Shown: positions 24,530 through 36,646 of the stretch, piece after piece
How positions within the stretch are numbered: position 1 is the stretch's first letter
Layout of the letters: every line of letters begins with the position of its first letter
From: Isoetes taiwanensis
Taxonomy: Eukaryota; Streptophyta; Lycopodiopsida; Isoetales; Isoetaceae
Length of the DNA: 64,000 bases
Direction of reading: 5' to 3'
Assembly: GCA_021234155.1 (NCBI GenBank)
Contig: JAJEKV010000588.1
Location: 64,001-128,000 of the forward strand
Program-made: the position numbers and the translations under genes
Notes under the pieces: generated by a model
Told to the model about the DNA's origin: nothing
The model's input: the letters and a program-made list of their open reading frames with translations, nothing else
The model's database searches: none

Positions 24530-24900
24530 TCATCGTTTCTCGACACAACTTAGGCCAAGCAGACAGATAAATTGGAAGTAGGATTTTGTGGTTGGTGAGT
24601 GAAGTACTAAAAAGAATGAACAGCCATGCCCAAGTAAGATGAAGACAGTTGCACAAGAAGAAGCAATGTTCAAGAGTTTCAACACGTTGGCCATAGAGAG
24701 GGCAAAGATCTGAGATTTCGAGATTCATCTTGTGGATCAGGACATTCACCGAACACATCCATGAAAAATTTTCCATTGCAACACTAACACTTTCGGGTGG
24801 AGCAGTTTATCCCATGTCCACATCCAAAGACTCTTGAGGAACCTGCAGATGCCACAGTTGGGACGGGGGAAAGGCTCACAGTCCAGAAGTAGCCTGTATG
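24530..24900 (-). pseudogene. L1-type LINE remnant, zf-RVT domain
   Basis: On the minus strand a frame reads ...FSWMCSVNVLIHKMNLE, then DLCPLYGQRVETLEHCFFLC, then HLTWAWLF. This is the reverse-transcriptase zinc-binding (zf-RVT) module at the C-terminus of plant L1-type LINE ORF2, where the usual pattern is CPLC...E(T/S)xxHxxxxC. The second Cys of the first pair is replaced by Tyr. The upstream part (24780-24900) is readable only through a stop. No poly(A) or RT core is attached, so this is an old fragment. Confidence 0.55.
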
Positions 24901-25529
24901 TGTTAGATGTTTTCCCTTAAAGTGATGGGTTTTGATGTTTGAATGAAATTCACATGTGCTTTATATAAGATTGAAAGTCTAAGAATTTGCACACTTACAT
25001 ATTCATATTCAAGGACATCACAAGTGTACTTTTACTTTTAGCATTGTGCGGCAAAAGTGTGGGGTAAACTTGTGGGATTGGATGCTAATAGTAGGTCTAA
25101 CCCCAGAGATTTGGAATAAAAAACATCGTGATAATGAAGTTGGTACCGCATGCTTTGATGACATGCTTGAGTATTTTTCTACAATTCCATCTATGTAAAT
25201 ATCGACCTTTCTTATATATTTGACTCAACACAAGCCTAAGATGACTTGGTCTCAATCCTCTACTTGGGCAACTCACTCGAAGCCATTTTTAAAAAATGTA
25301 ATGCCATTTAATTCTTGTAAAAGAAAACAAGAATGACAAGGGTTAAAATACATAGCAAATTGAAGGTTGAAAAGTTGAGGAGGCTAAGGAGATTGCCAGG
25401 TTTGTGACTAAAAAAACTCTTCCATGATACTTCCATGTGGAGAACAAGTGACACACTTAGAAATTTAGAATTAAGAATAGGCGGGTTATATTAAACATAA
25501 TGACAATAAACAAGAAGCTGGAAAAGTGC

Positions 25530-27052
25530 CTAGTTGACATATCTACAAGATCGACGGATCTGCCCCTCGTTTCCGACCAAAACGTTATGCGATGTAAGCT
25601 TGGCAAAGGCACTGGAGAAGGCCGAGAAGAAAGAACCCTGATCCTCAGCAAAATGAGAAACAATGGGAGCCGTTCTGCGGTCCAGGGCGAGCTCCGCATC
25701 AATGGCAAATAGCCCGAATCCGGCTGTAAGTCCCTTGTAATACTTGTTATCAAAGACTAGACTCGTTAGGTCGTTTTGCACTGTCGTAACGTTGAACATC
25801 AGCCTTGAATCCCTAACCGGACAACTCACTTTCAGCTTCGCCGCAAAAACTGGGTTCAGCTTAGTGTCCGCCGGATAGATCCTTGGTACTATGTTGACGC
25901 AATGACCTACCCCGAGTGTATGGGCTCCTGCCATTTCCATTCTTGTCAGAGTTTTTAGCTTTAGTAATCTTTAAAAATTACTTTATGACATTTGTTTTCT
26001 TTATGAGTTGGGACATGGATCAAATGGTTGAAATTTTACCTAGCAAGATTCACTCTGTCAGGCCGAGCTTGTACCAGAACCAAACCATTAGGGTTTTAAG
26101 AGCAAACTTTTCATCAAGATCGTATTCTTATAATATTACAAACAGACTTGATAGAAGGAATCCCTAAAATTTGTAGCAAAGATTCAAGCTGTGATCATGT
26201 ATCAATATCAGAATTAAGTTCCTTTTTGTTCGTTATGTTCAAAGAGATTCTACTTTGTTTTTTTAAGGGCTATAGAGTTTTTTACCTAATATTGCCACGC
26301 TTTCTTCAGTATTCATCCCCATGGCTCTGAATACGTTGAGGAATTGGTCTACGCTTATAGAAGGTGGAGGCAGGGCTGCATCTGCTGCACGATTGCTTGC
26401 AAAGGTACTGTCTCTTCTTCCTGTTGGAATTAAAATGTTTGGCCCTCCTACTAGAGAAATACCATCCCTTGCTGCCATGGCAACTATATCTGCGCAAGAT
26501 ACCACTCCAGGACATACAGCTTCCAGCGTTGATTTGATCAAATCAATGTATTTTAGGTCTCTAATACCAAAATTCTTGTCAGACACAAGCTCACTTGTGA
26601 TTTGGCCATTAGAATTGAGCAGAATGGATGCATCACAACCCTGAACAAGAAAAATATATTCGTTAGACAAAGTTTATTAAAAAACAATATAAAATAAATA
26701 ATGTATGCTAAGGTGCATTATCCAATTCTGTGCCACAGGCTATGGAGCAGTGCTTCATTATCAAACTGTTCTATAAAGGAACAAAAATAAACGTTTGGAA
26801 ACGCAAGATATATACCCCGACTTGACAGTCATGAAAGACTAGACGTAGGAGGGCAGCAGGGGATGTCAGATCTGAAATGATATGGTGCTCTAGGACAGAT
26901 TTGGCTATTTTTTCAGCATCAGGGCAGCTAATATCATAGTACCCATAAGATAACTGAGCAGCAGAGTGATCAATGAGCAGAAGCAACGTATGTAACAGGC
27001 AGACCAAGATTTGCCAGTTTTTAAAAAATGGAAATAAGACTTTCACACCCAT
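25530..27052 (-). CDS. Class III (secretory plant) peroxidase, 3 exons
   Basis: Haem peroxidase of the plant secretory pathway, oxidising phenolics with H2O2 in the wall or vacuole. My exon model is 27052-26816, 26640-26286 and 25927-25530, all with GT..AG introns, in frame, giving 329 residues (family usual 300-350). The ATG at 27052 is followed by a hydrophobic signal peptide with likely cleavage before QLSYGYYDISCPDA. The distal site is RLVFHDC (Arg70, His74), the substrate and structural motif is VSCADIVAMAARDG, and the proximal haem ligand is His200 in GAHTLG. Eight cysteines (43, 76, 81, 122, 128, 207, 233, 325) match the four conserved disulfides. It ends IRRSCRYVN. Introns fall after HDCQVG and before GAHT, at classic positions. 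No disabling change is seen. A broken paralogue lies at 32935-33661. Specific substrate and isoform are unknown. Confidence 0.92.
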
Positions 27053-28620
27053 TTCCAAAGCTCAGCTTAGCTCCCTTCAGGCAGATGCCAGAGTGCCAGA
27101 AGCTCTGCTCATGCACCAAGCTAGTGCAGAATTTCCTGACCAGCCATTTTAACCAGTTTTGCACAGAGTAGTACTCTCTATTTAAAAGCTTAGAAGTTTG
27201 GTTTGAATTTAATATCCGAACCATCAATGTGCAGAGCAATTTGAACTCTCTTCTGGTGAAAAGTGTGTGGTTTCACTCTGCAGTCTCATCTAACTGCTTT
27301 TCAGAGTGATGAGGACATCAAGACAAGAGGTAAAGTCCATTTGTAAATCCTTCTCCATCCACCTCGTCTTAAATGCATCACCGTTGCCAGCTTGAGTTGG
27401 TCCCTCAAGATTCGTTTGTTGATCTCTACCAAACTAGATGTCTTTTGCAGTATATTGAACCAAAATATTAAGTTGCCTACCAACTTCCACAGTTCATTCA
27501 TTTCATCCAACTTCCTCATCAAAGGAAGTTTTAAACATCTGGGTACTTTAGCTTGTATTGTGGCCCAGCTTGTATTGTGGCCTCATCGTCACTAGATTAC
27601 CAATGACATCATCCTGTCATAGTATTGTCATAGTATACCGCACTAGGGGGGGTTTCTTGGGTAACTCTTGGAAAATTCTGATGACCTTATTTGTTTTCAA
27701 GGACCTAGCTCCCAAAGCAAAAATTCGCTATGGCAAAAATCTGGTAACTCTAACGACTTTTTCCATGCTAGGAATATCTATACATTATTTAAGAATGTAG
27801 TTTTTACCATAGAATGCTTATTAATCTATTGTCCAATTAAAGTTTAGCAACATCAAATTTTCTTGAGCTTGAAGTTTTGGCCTCAAAAAGAATTTGTAAC
27901 CTTAAGTATAATTATGTCAAGTTGATTCAAGTCCGCCTAGTTTGCAGTTTTTAAAGTAAATTTTTAGTAACTCAATTCAAATAGGAGCAATTCAATTTAG
28001 CTACCAACAAAAAATATATTGAACAAAAATATTAAGTTGCCTACCAACTTCCACGGTTCATTCATTTCATCCAACTTCATCATCAAAAGAACATTAAATA
28101 TTTGGATGCTTCAGGAGGGGAGGGTGCCCTACAAGTGCACACTTAGGTGCAAGAACTTTATTATGATGGGTTTGATCTTTTTGAACCTTTTTTTTGATGC
28201 AACATAATGAAATTTGAAAGTTTAGTTTAGAATTGATATTAAATACCAATGATTTTGACAAATTGGGCGCTTGCTAGGAAGATTTTAAGTTGTATGGTTA
28301 TTTTGACTACTGTCAAATGCTCACGCTTATACCCACAACTGCCCAATAATTGACCATGCATCTCATCCAATGCACCCTTGCCTAGCTTGTATGATGGCCC
28401 CATCATCGGGCACCAAAATATTCCCAGTAATGGTAATTTTTGGAAAAATCTAATGCCCTTATTTGTTTTCAAGAGCCTAGCTTTAGGAAAGAAAAAACAA
28501 GGAAAAGGTAAAATTTTGGTGATATTACTTAACTTTCAAGCAAAAACTTGTTAAAGGCAGGACAACCTTTTTTCATACTATATATTACTTTGATATGTAA
28601 TATTTCTTAGCATAGAATGA
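26286..28620. repeat. Segmental duplication, block 1 (peroxidase exons 1-2 plus upstream flank)
   Basis: This block is matched in order by 32935-34022, 35865-36627 (again at 42180-42934) and 47129-47537. The matched segments of the second copy are separated by LINE insertions. Within the block a 95-base unit ('aaaatattaagttgcctacc...') occurs twice, at about 27460-27545 and 28026-28110. The duplication includes peroxidase exons 1 and 2 and the promoter side but not exon 3. Confidence 0.8.
27178..27192 (-). promoter_or_regulatory. Candidate TATA box of the peroxidase gene
   Basis: On the minus strand TTTTAAATAGAGAG lies about 130 bases upstream of the ATG at 27052. It is a plausible TATA-type element by position and composition only, and it is conserved in the pseudogene copy near 33782-33796. 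Confidence 0.3.
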
Positions 28621-29639
28621 TTATTGATCCATTGTCAAGAATGAATTTAGCAAAATAACTTTTTTCATGACCTGGAATTTCTGTCCCCAAAAGAATGTCT
28701 AGTTTGCATTTTTGAAGGTGAATTTCTAGTAATTTGTGATTCATAGGACTAATTCAATCGGGTTTCTCCTTTGAGAAGGCGAAAATCTTATAAGACTAAA
28801 CGTTTCAAGTCTTGCCTAACTAACTTTTGAATTATGTAATAAATGGTGACTTGAAATCGTTACTATATTGCCTATTGTTGTAAGTTCTTTGCCACTATGG
28901 TCTAAAGGAACCTAATAATTGGACATATTATGACCGGCTTTTATTGCATGTGGGTCGCGCACCACAAGGCTGTGGCAATTTTGCTCGTTAACTGCCTTGG
29001 TTGGTAGCGCCTCCCGCGCTTTTATGGTAGGAAAAATCCTACATATTATCTAGTATTTCTTCGGCGTATTATCTAATATGTAGACATCAATAGGCATGCC
29101 CCATAGTAATGGGCATGCTTACCAAAGGAAAGCGATTGTAGCACACACAAAGAATGGACAAATAGTTAGTTTGCTATTTATGTCATGTGGCATTTCTATA
29201 GATGTGACATTTCTATAGATGGATCGTCTAGATAATGCTCCACAAACAAGTAATAACTCTAAGAACACATCACATCTACAATTTGCAGCTCCACAAACAA
29301 GTAATAACTCTAAGAACACATCACATCTACAATTTGCAGCTCTAGCTCTGGTTCATACCATTTGATGTCTTTCCCGATCAATTTTCCATTTTGGCATATG
29401 TTCTCTTTTTAAAGAGTATAACAATTAGGCAGAATCCATGACATTGAATTTCTACGTAACCTCATTATTTACACCCATTTACAAGCTCTAAGGTTACATT
29501 GTATTTGCATTTGTGGGTTTTGCAACAAACAAATGTTATAGCATCATGTAGAAAAAGTTGAGTATGTGAAATAGACAAATAAATGAATGAACAAGAAATC
29601 ATAAAGACAAATGAGATACAAACAATACGGTTTGCCTCT
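28621..29639. other. Intergenic with one short tandem duplication
   Basis: 29237-29341 is a tandem pair of a 52-base unit ('ctccacaaacaagtaataac...'). The rest is AT-rich with no supported gene. Confidence 0.5.
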
Positions 29640-30350
29640 ACCACATAATGGATCGTCAGCAGAGTAGTTCTGAAATATAATGCAGGGGATCAACATTGTC
29701 CTCCGCATTACCACACAATTATGGCCAGTCCTTTGCTCATGTGGCTAGCCCGTCGTCGACGTAGCCCTTCCCTATAATTTGTTGATGGCAAAACTGCTTG
29801 CCGAAATCCTCGAACATCAATTGACATCATAAACAGAGGAGACAAGGGTACACGCGCTTGGACAAATAGGTGTTTAGACCCAAGCATTACAGTATTAATC
29901 ACATTTTCACATTGCGCATCCTACTACAAAATAGGAGAAGTAAATGACAGAATCTGTACTATTGCGTCGGGGATTTTGCAAAGACTTTCAACACTGCGTC
30001 TAGCGAAAAGTTGTGGAAAAGATTACCGCAGCTAGGCATCCTATGAAAACTGTGAAATGTAGTACAGATTGTATAAAACCTTTACGGCTCGAATGCCTCC
30101 ATCATGCCTCCCTATCAACAGTAGTATGGAGTGTGCTAGAGGTATTTATTGTCTCCCATGCTCTTCGGATTGTATATTGGTCAACTAGAGGAATGACTTG
30201 CCCATCATGGAGAGGAAGAGGCGGGACTTGCTAATTATATTATTAGGTAGTTGATATATGCATATGATGTGGATGTATTAGCTCACACCCCAACAAGAAT
30301 GCAGCAGCATCTGGACACACTGAGCACAGGGTTGCCCTTAAGGCAGTATT
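29640..30350 (+). mobile_element. Second degenerate RTE-type LINE fragment
   Basis: It parallels 16650-18000 in order: the shared 'gtcagcagagtagttc' (about 29652), then LLAEILEHQL-like sequence (about 29790), then 'acccaagcatt' followed by an RT fingers remnant (29877 on), then LECLHHASLSTVVW (30090-30130), which matches LECLHRTTLSIAVW in the first copy. Stops and frameshifts are frequent. Unlike the first copy it has no TRIM-like insertion, which dates that insertion after these two copies arose. Confidence 0.55.
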
Positions 30351-32639
30351 TAGTTTAGAAGGTTAGATGAATCATATATTTCCCAGATTAGTTATACTGC
30401 CAAAGACTTTTTTCGACTTGAATTGTTCCATAGAAACTCAGGCAAATTTTGTCAATATTGTCATGGTAATTGAAACAAACAAATTAAATTTCAACTCACA
30501 TACAACTTAAAAGGATTTCATATTCTAAATAGATCTACTATGTTTAGCGCTCAAATTGAGTAGCTGCTAATATATTTTTGGGTATCCTACTATTGGCCTC
30601 TGAAGCTAGCAAGGAATTACGATCTATAAGGGTGAAGGGGTGAATCTATGATCATAAACACTTAGATCCATAGAAATGGAAGTGAAGCTCCATATCCATA
30701 TCTCCATGCACAGCTAATTCTCCTCTCCTCAACCTCAAATTCTTTTAACCTTGTGTGGAAACTACGTCCCATACTATTGCCATGTCGCTAGAATGGATGT
30801 GAATGCAAATTCATTCCCATTTTGCAGGAGATCAGTCATCCAATGTCATGATCCTTTGTCTTCTATTCGGCTCTCTTTTTGCACCAATAGGAGATAGGTT
30901 GCATGCCACTCCATTAACTTTTACCATGCATGATGGACATGCACCTGACTAACGCCATTACGCATATCCACGCGTCTAAATTTTCATTTTCCTAGGAATA
31001 GACTTGCACGTCTGTATCACACCTTAGAAATTTATGTCTCCTTATGCAACTCAAGTTAATGGTAACGTCATGATCTAGGATCGCTACTTCAATAAGGATC
31101 TGCGTCATACAGCATTAACCTTCTAGCTTCCCATCAATCACATTTTGATTCAAGTGGCTAGATGTAAAATGTAGGATCAACATTCTATATCTCGACCACC
31201 ATTGTTAGAAACCTATCCTTTCATACGATGGACATTATAATTTAGTTCGTACCTTGGTACGCTACCTCCGTAACATGTATGACAAATAATCATTGGCCAC
31301 TTTTCCCTCAACTATATGGTGCTCTATATAGTATCATCCTAAGTTAAATCGTTTACCTTCTTCAGCTTTCTATGTGTATGTCGTACCATAGTTGTTACTT
31401 TCCCATAAGCTATACTAAGTTCAAGATACGCTAAAGCGTCAAAGTATAATGTACCTTGTTTCCTGAGATTTCAGAACTCAAACACTTAAATTAATCTCAC
31501 ACTTTTATTTTATAAGAGTGTAATTTAGTCAACTCAATCCGAAATAAAATCCTAGATACTCTGATGTATCTATAAGGTTGTTACGCAACCTGTGTCCCGT
31601 TAAAAGTCTTTCAATCTTATAACCATTACTACCTTGGATAATTTTTTTATCCATACATATGCTTATTGTATTTACTCCTCAATTAGTCTATTCTACAACC
31701 TCTTGGCAATTTGTCAATCATTTTGTTAACTTATTCCAATTGCTCGGCTTCCCAATCCCAAATGGACCTTTTATTTCTATATTACCTTCTCTAAGGAGTG
31801 AAGATTCTGATGCTAGCACGTTATGTATTCCCCGCGAGCAACCCATGACCTTGTAGAGTAGTCTTGATGCTGAGGACAATATCATTTTTAAGATGGGAAG
31901 AATGTGGCATTTCCAACTACTATACGTCTTGTATAGCTGCATGTAACATATAATACATGGCTAAGTCACAAGTACATCACCATACCATGGACGTCCCAAT
32001 AGATTATACGCTAGTAAGGAGTATAATGGGGTAGTACATTATATCAACTTTATGCATATTAATTAACATTAGTATTTTCATTAGTCTGGACCTTAATTCG
32101 AAATTAGGGCAAAACCCTAATTTTTGGGAGGAATGTACTAATCCAATTAATAATTAATCCAGTTAGCTATTTCCACCTAACCCAAATTGATTGGGCAGAA
32201 GAAAATTGCTAATTAGGAATCAATCAATTTGCCCCAAATTGATTTGGAGACAATTGGAGAAGGAGGAGGAGCCTATTCCACAAGCAGAGCATCGAGAACC
32301 TGAGAGATAGTGGCTCTAGCCAAGATACCAGTTAGTAGGCTTAGTTAGCTTGAGATTCTAGTTAAGGGTTAATCCTTGTTTACTGAGATGAATGATTAAT
32401 CTTATATTGATGCTCTATTTGAAGTTATGAATGTATTTATAGGGTAGGGACTTAAAGGCTAATAGGAATAGAGATGTTTCTAGAAACCCATAAATCTCAA
32501 TAATTGTGGCCTGTGCACAAGAGCCCGCCTGGTTGTGGATGTTCTGCTGTGATTGAGCACCAGACAACGGATACAAAGGCAAATGTGGAGGTGGGACCTT
32601 GCTGGACAATACTATTGGGTCCCCATAGTGTGCTAGGCT
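30351..32639. other. Intergenic, nothing recognised
   Basis: About 2.3 kb of AT-rich sequence without a recognisable gene or element end. It may be decayed retroelement sequence; I cannot support that. Confidence 0.45.
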
Positions 32640-32886
32640 CATAGTCGGTTATCGCGATTGGCCGGGTATGGATCTGACAACCCCTGGGTTGCAGGTACCA
32701 TCTCGAAAGGACGTCTTAGACTCGATAGATTATTTGGGGGGGGATTTGACCTATGTATTTTTGGGGCTTAAAGTCAGGTGCGCACTTGAGTCCTCTAGAC
32801 ACCCATGGAACCCTTGTGCTCTTGGAAGGGACTTGTCCCAGTCCTGCCTCATCGGACCGAGGAGATGCAACCTGGAGTAGTCTTAA
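32640..32886 (+). mobile_element. Gypsy-LTR-like fragment
   Basis: Shares GGAGATGCAACCTGGAGTAG (32863-32882) and weaker similarity along GCCGGG..GG..., 'gttgcaggt' and 'ttggggggg' blocks with the reverse complement of 50200-50410, inside the gypsy LTR at 49710-53962. It is probably a fragment of a related LTR at the broken edge of the peroxidase duplication. Confidence 0.5.
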
Positions 32887-32934
32887 ACCCTCTCCATGGC
32901 TCTGAATCATCCCCATGGCTCTGATCAGTATTCA

Positions 32935-33661
32935 TCCCCATGGCTCTGAATACGTTGAGGAATTGGTCTATGCTTATAGAAGGTGGAGGTAGGGCTGCAT
33001 CTGCTACACGATTGCTTGCAAAGGTACCGTCTCTTCTTCCTATTGAAATTAAAATGTTTGGCCCTCCTACTAGAGACACCATCCCTTGCTACCATGGCAA
33101 CTATATTTGCGTAGGATACCACTCCATGACATGCAGCTTCCAGCGTTGATTTGATCAAATCAATGTATTTTAGACCCCTGATACCAAAATTCTTGTCAGA
33201 CACAAGCTAACTTGTGATTTGGCCATTAGAATTGAGCAGAATGGATGCATCACAAACCTGAACAAGCAAAATATATCCATTAGACAAAGTTTACTAAAAA
33301 AAATATAAAATAAATAATGTATGCTAAGGTGCATTATGTGCCACAGGCTATGGAGCAGTGCCTCATTATCAAACTGTTCTATAAAGGAACAACAATAAAC
33401 ATTTGGAGAAGCAAGATATATCCCTCGACTTGACAGTCATGAAAGACTAGATGTAGGAAGGCAGCAAGGGATGTCAAACATGAGATGATATGGTGCTCTA
33501 GAACTGATTTTGCTATTTTTTCAGCATTAGGGTAGCTAATATCATAGCACCCATAAGGTAATTGAGCAGCAGAGTGATCAATGAGCAGAAGCAACATATA
33601 TAACAGGCAGACTAAGATTTGCCAGTTTTTGAAAAAATGGAAATAAGACTTTCACACCCAT
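32935..33661 (-). pseudogene. Class III peroxidase pseudogene (exons 1-2 only)
   Basis: Diverged copy of 26286-27052. Visible lesions are as follows. A one-base insertion lies in the signal peptide (about 33632). The distal catalytic Arg is changed to His (FLHLVFHDC). The first conserved Cys of ISCPDA becomes Tyr. The exon-1 donor GT is lost (GAGGGATAT). GCDAS has become VCDAS, and a stop replaces Glu in QITSE (about 33208). The VSCAD motif reads VSYAN and is followed by a frameshift. Exon 3 with the proximal His is absent. The left end is joined to an LTR-like fragment through a triplicated CCATGGCTCTGA string (32896-32949). Non-functional with high confidence. Confidence 0.88.
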
Positions 33662-34031
33662 TTCCAAAGCAGCTCAGCTCCCTTCAGACAGATGCCAGAG
33701 TGCCAGAAGTTCTGCTCATGCAGCAAGCCAGTGCAAAATTTCCCGACCAGCCATCTTAACCAGTTTTGTACAGAGTAGTACTCTCTATTTAAAAGCTTAG
33801 AAGTTTGGTTTGAATTTAATATCCAAACCATCAATGTGTAGAGCTTTTGGTGAAAAGTGTGTGGTTTCACTCTGCAGTCTCATCCCAACCTAACTGCTTT
33901 TAAGAATGATGAGGACATCAAGACAAGAGGTAAAGTCCATTTGTAAATCCTTTTCCACCTCGTCTTAAATGCATCATCGTTGCCAGCTTTAGTTGGTCCC
34001 TCAAGATTTGTTTGATCTCTGGAAAACTAGA

Positions 34032-35855
34032 GGTCCTCTTCTTGGTGGCAGAGGAGAGGAATTTGCGTAATGTGACGGGTTTGTTGGATTTTTTTTCTTG
34101 GCCTCAGGCATTCTTCTGAATTGTGGTAAGTGCTCCGCATTATGGGCCCAGCTGACTCCGCCTCCCCCTTGTTTGGCTCTATTCCCTTGGAAGGTGCTTC
34201 CAGGTAATGTGTGTACTAAGCTGTTGGGTATTCCCTTTGGAGGGGATGTTTCCATGGGGAGGGTGTGGGATGAGATTTTGGGGTTGCGTAAACACCTCAA
34301 TTGGTGGAAGGGTAGCAAGTTGTCCATGGCGGTGGTAGGATCACTATTGCCAAGTCAAGACTTTGTAGCACTCATGTGTATCGAAAGATCTGCGATGCTA
34401 GCCCCCGAGGGTAAGATACGGGCTTTGGATAAGATTGTTCGAAATTTTGTGTGGGGGGGGATGATGAAGGGGCGGTTGTTAAAGTGGCTTGGTGGAAGTG
34501 TCTCCGCCCGGGAGGATGGGGGCTTGGCCATTCGGATTTAGCTGCATAGTAAGGTGTTGGTCTCCAAGTTTGTTTGGAGCATTCTCTGGCAGATGGAGCA
34601 TCTTCTCCTGGTCTTGGCTTGTTGTTGTTCAGATCTCTTAGCCATTGTGTGGCGTTTGGGGAAGCCGCTGCAGGCATGTGGAGTTGCCAGGCCTTTGTTG
34701 TATGGTTCTAGGCCTTTCCCACATGCATCCCCTTTTCTCATAGGAGTGTTATGGGCTTGGGATCATGTGCGTGTGCTCTTCCAGCTAGATTATGCCTCGG
34801 TTTATCACTACTCTTCTCCTTTCTTGTGAGTTCCTCTACCCCGTTGCACTTGCCCTTGGTCGCCATTGTGCATGCTTTCGGACGTTGAGTTCGTTGGAGG
34901 CGAAGCTGCCGGCTCACCTTGGAGGATTGGTATTGGGGTGGTCGGGGTAGCTTTGTGGGAGTTCTTTTCGAAGTTCGCCACCGAGGGGCGTTGACTGTGC
35001 TATCCGGGAGCACGTGGCGGGGAGTATTCCGCTACACATACCTATAGTCCCCGGGGATGATATGGTGGTGCAGGTTTGGAAGGTTCATCGGGATGTTGTG
35101 TCTTCTTGCTTTGTGCGGTCTTCTGACTTGGTGCCGGCTATTCATGACACGCTGCCCTGCAAGTGGTGGTCTCGCAGCCGGGTTCTCGATGGCGCTTCGG
35201 TTTGGGACGTGGACATGGAGCTCACTTTCCCCACCGAAGGTTAGGGTGCTTCGTGGGCGGTGGTGCAACCGCCGTATCGTGGTGAATGCCCTTGTGAGTT
35301 GGTTTTGGCGGGTGTGAGCCCTCTTGCCCTTGTTGTGGCCTTCATTGAGGCGTGGAGCATTGTCTGCGATTTTATGCCCTCACTTGCGGTATGCCCGGGA
35401 TTGGGTTAGGGCTCTGTTTCGTAAGATTGACTAGCCGTGATTCTGCCGCTTCATGTGTATCCGGTGCTTGGCGCTCTTGCGGCAGCAAGCCTTGCATCTT
35501 TGTGTGGCTTGGTTGGTGTGGCTGATTTGGAAGCGGCGGCGGTTGTGGATCTTTCAGGGGATTCAGCAGCCTGCAGCCTCTTTGATTCCTCGACTCAGAT
35601 ACAAGCTATTTCAAAGCTTTCTGGTGTTCCCCGGAGTAGTAGAGCGGAAGTTTGCCATTTGGCGGGACTTCTTGGGTGTTGTAGATGGTGATGGTCGGTT
35701 TGTACAGCAGTAGAGTTGCAGTTTTTCTGTGAGTTTATTGTGGAGTGTCGAGGTATCGCTGTCTCTTTGGGGCAGTTCTCCTTCCTCCTCACTTGCTTTG
35801 TAACATTACTATTCTTTTAATATATTGATGACACAGTTCTTCTTCTTCAAAAAAA
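34032..35855 (+). mobile_element. LINE-a (L1-type, 5'-truncated), unit 1
   Basis: A poly(A) tail (35849-35859) and a 9-base target duplication AAAACTAGA (34023-34031 and 35856-35864) define the element. It encodes only the C-terminal part of ORF2. The frame at 34098-34541 has LLGIPFGGD, then HLNWWKGSKLSMAVVGSLLP, then KIRALDKIVRNFVWGG and a KWLGGSVSAREDGGL stretch. That is the region following the RT catalytic core in plant L1 LINEs ('GRxxLI..VL', 'FLW', 'KW...GGLG'). Later frames are broken. It is inactive because of 5' truncation. Confidence 0.75.
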
Positions 35856-35864
35856 AAAACTAGA

Positions 35865-36627
35865 TGTCTTTTGTAGTATATTGAACCAAAATATTAAGTT
35901 GTCTACGAACTTCCAGAGTTCATTCATTTCATCTAACTTCCGCATCAAAGGAAGTTTTATATGTTTGGGTACTTTAGCTTGTATTGTGGCCCAGATTGTA
36001 TTTTGGCCCTATAGTCACCTAGATCACCAATGACATTATCGTGTCATAGTATACTGCACTAGGGGTATTTTCCTCGGTAATTTTTGGAAAATTAGATAAT
36101 CTTATTTGTTTTAAAAAACCTAGCTCCCAAAGCAAAATTCTGTTAACTTGCGCAAAAAAATCTGGTTGTTTTTGTACATCTAAGAATATAGTTTTTAACG
36201 TAGAATGAATATTGATCCTTTGACAAAAATAAGTTTAGCAACATTAATTTTTCTCAACTGGAATTTTTGGCTTCAGGAATCTGTAACCTTAAGTATAACT
36301 ATGTTAAGTTACTTCAAGTCTGCTTAGTTTGCAGTTTTTAAAGTAAATTCTCAGTAGTAGCTTGCGATTCAAATAGGATCAATTCAATTTGGCTACCGAC
36401 CAAAAATGTATTGAACCAAAATATTAAGTTGCCTACCAACTTCCACGGTTCATTCATTTCATCCAACTTCGTCATCAAAAGAAATTTAAATATTTGGGTA
36501 CTTCATGGGAGGGTGCCCTACAACCGCGCACTTAGGTGCAAGAACTTATTATGATGGGTTTCGAGCCTTGTATTTGATGCGACATAATGAAATTTTAAAA
36601 TTTAGCTTTCAACTGATATAAAATACC
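35865..36627. repeat. Peroxidase-upstream flank, second copy, between LINE-a and LINE-b
   Basis: Matches 27433-28240 in order, including both copies of the 95-base internal repeat. It holds no gene. Confidence 0.75.
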
Positions 36628-36646
36628 TAGATTTGAAGCAGAGAGA

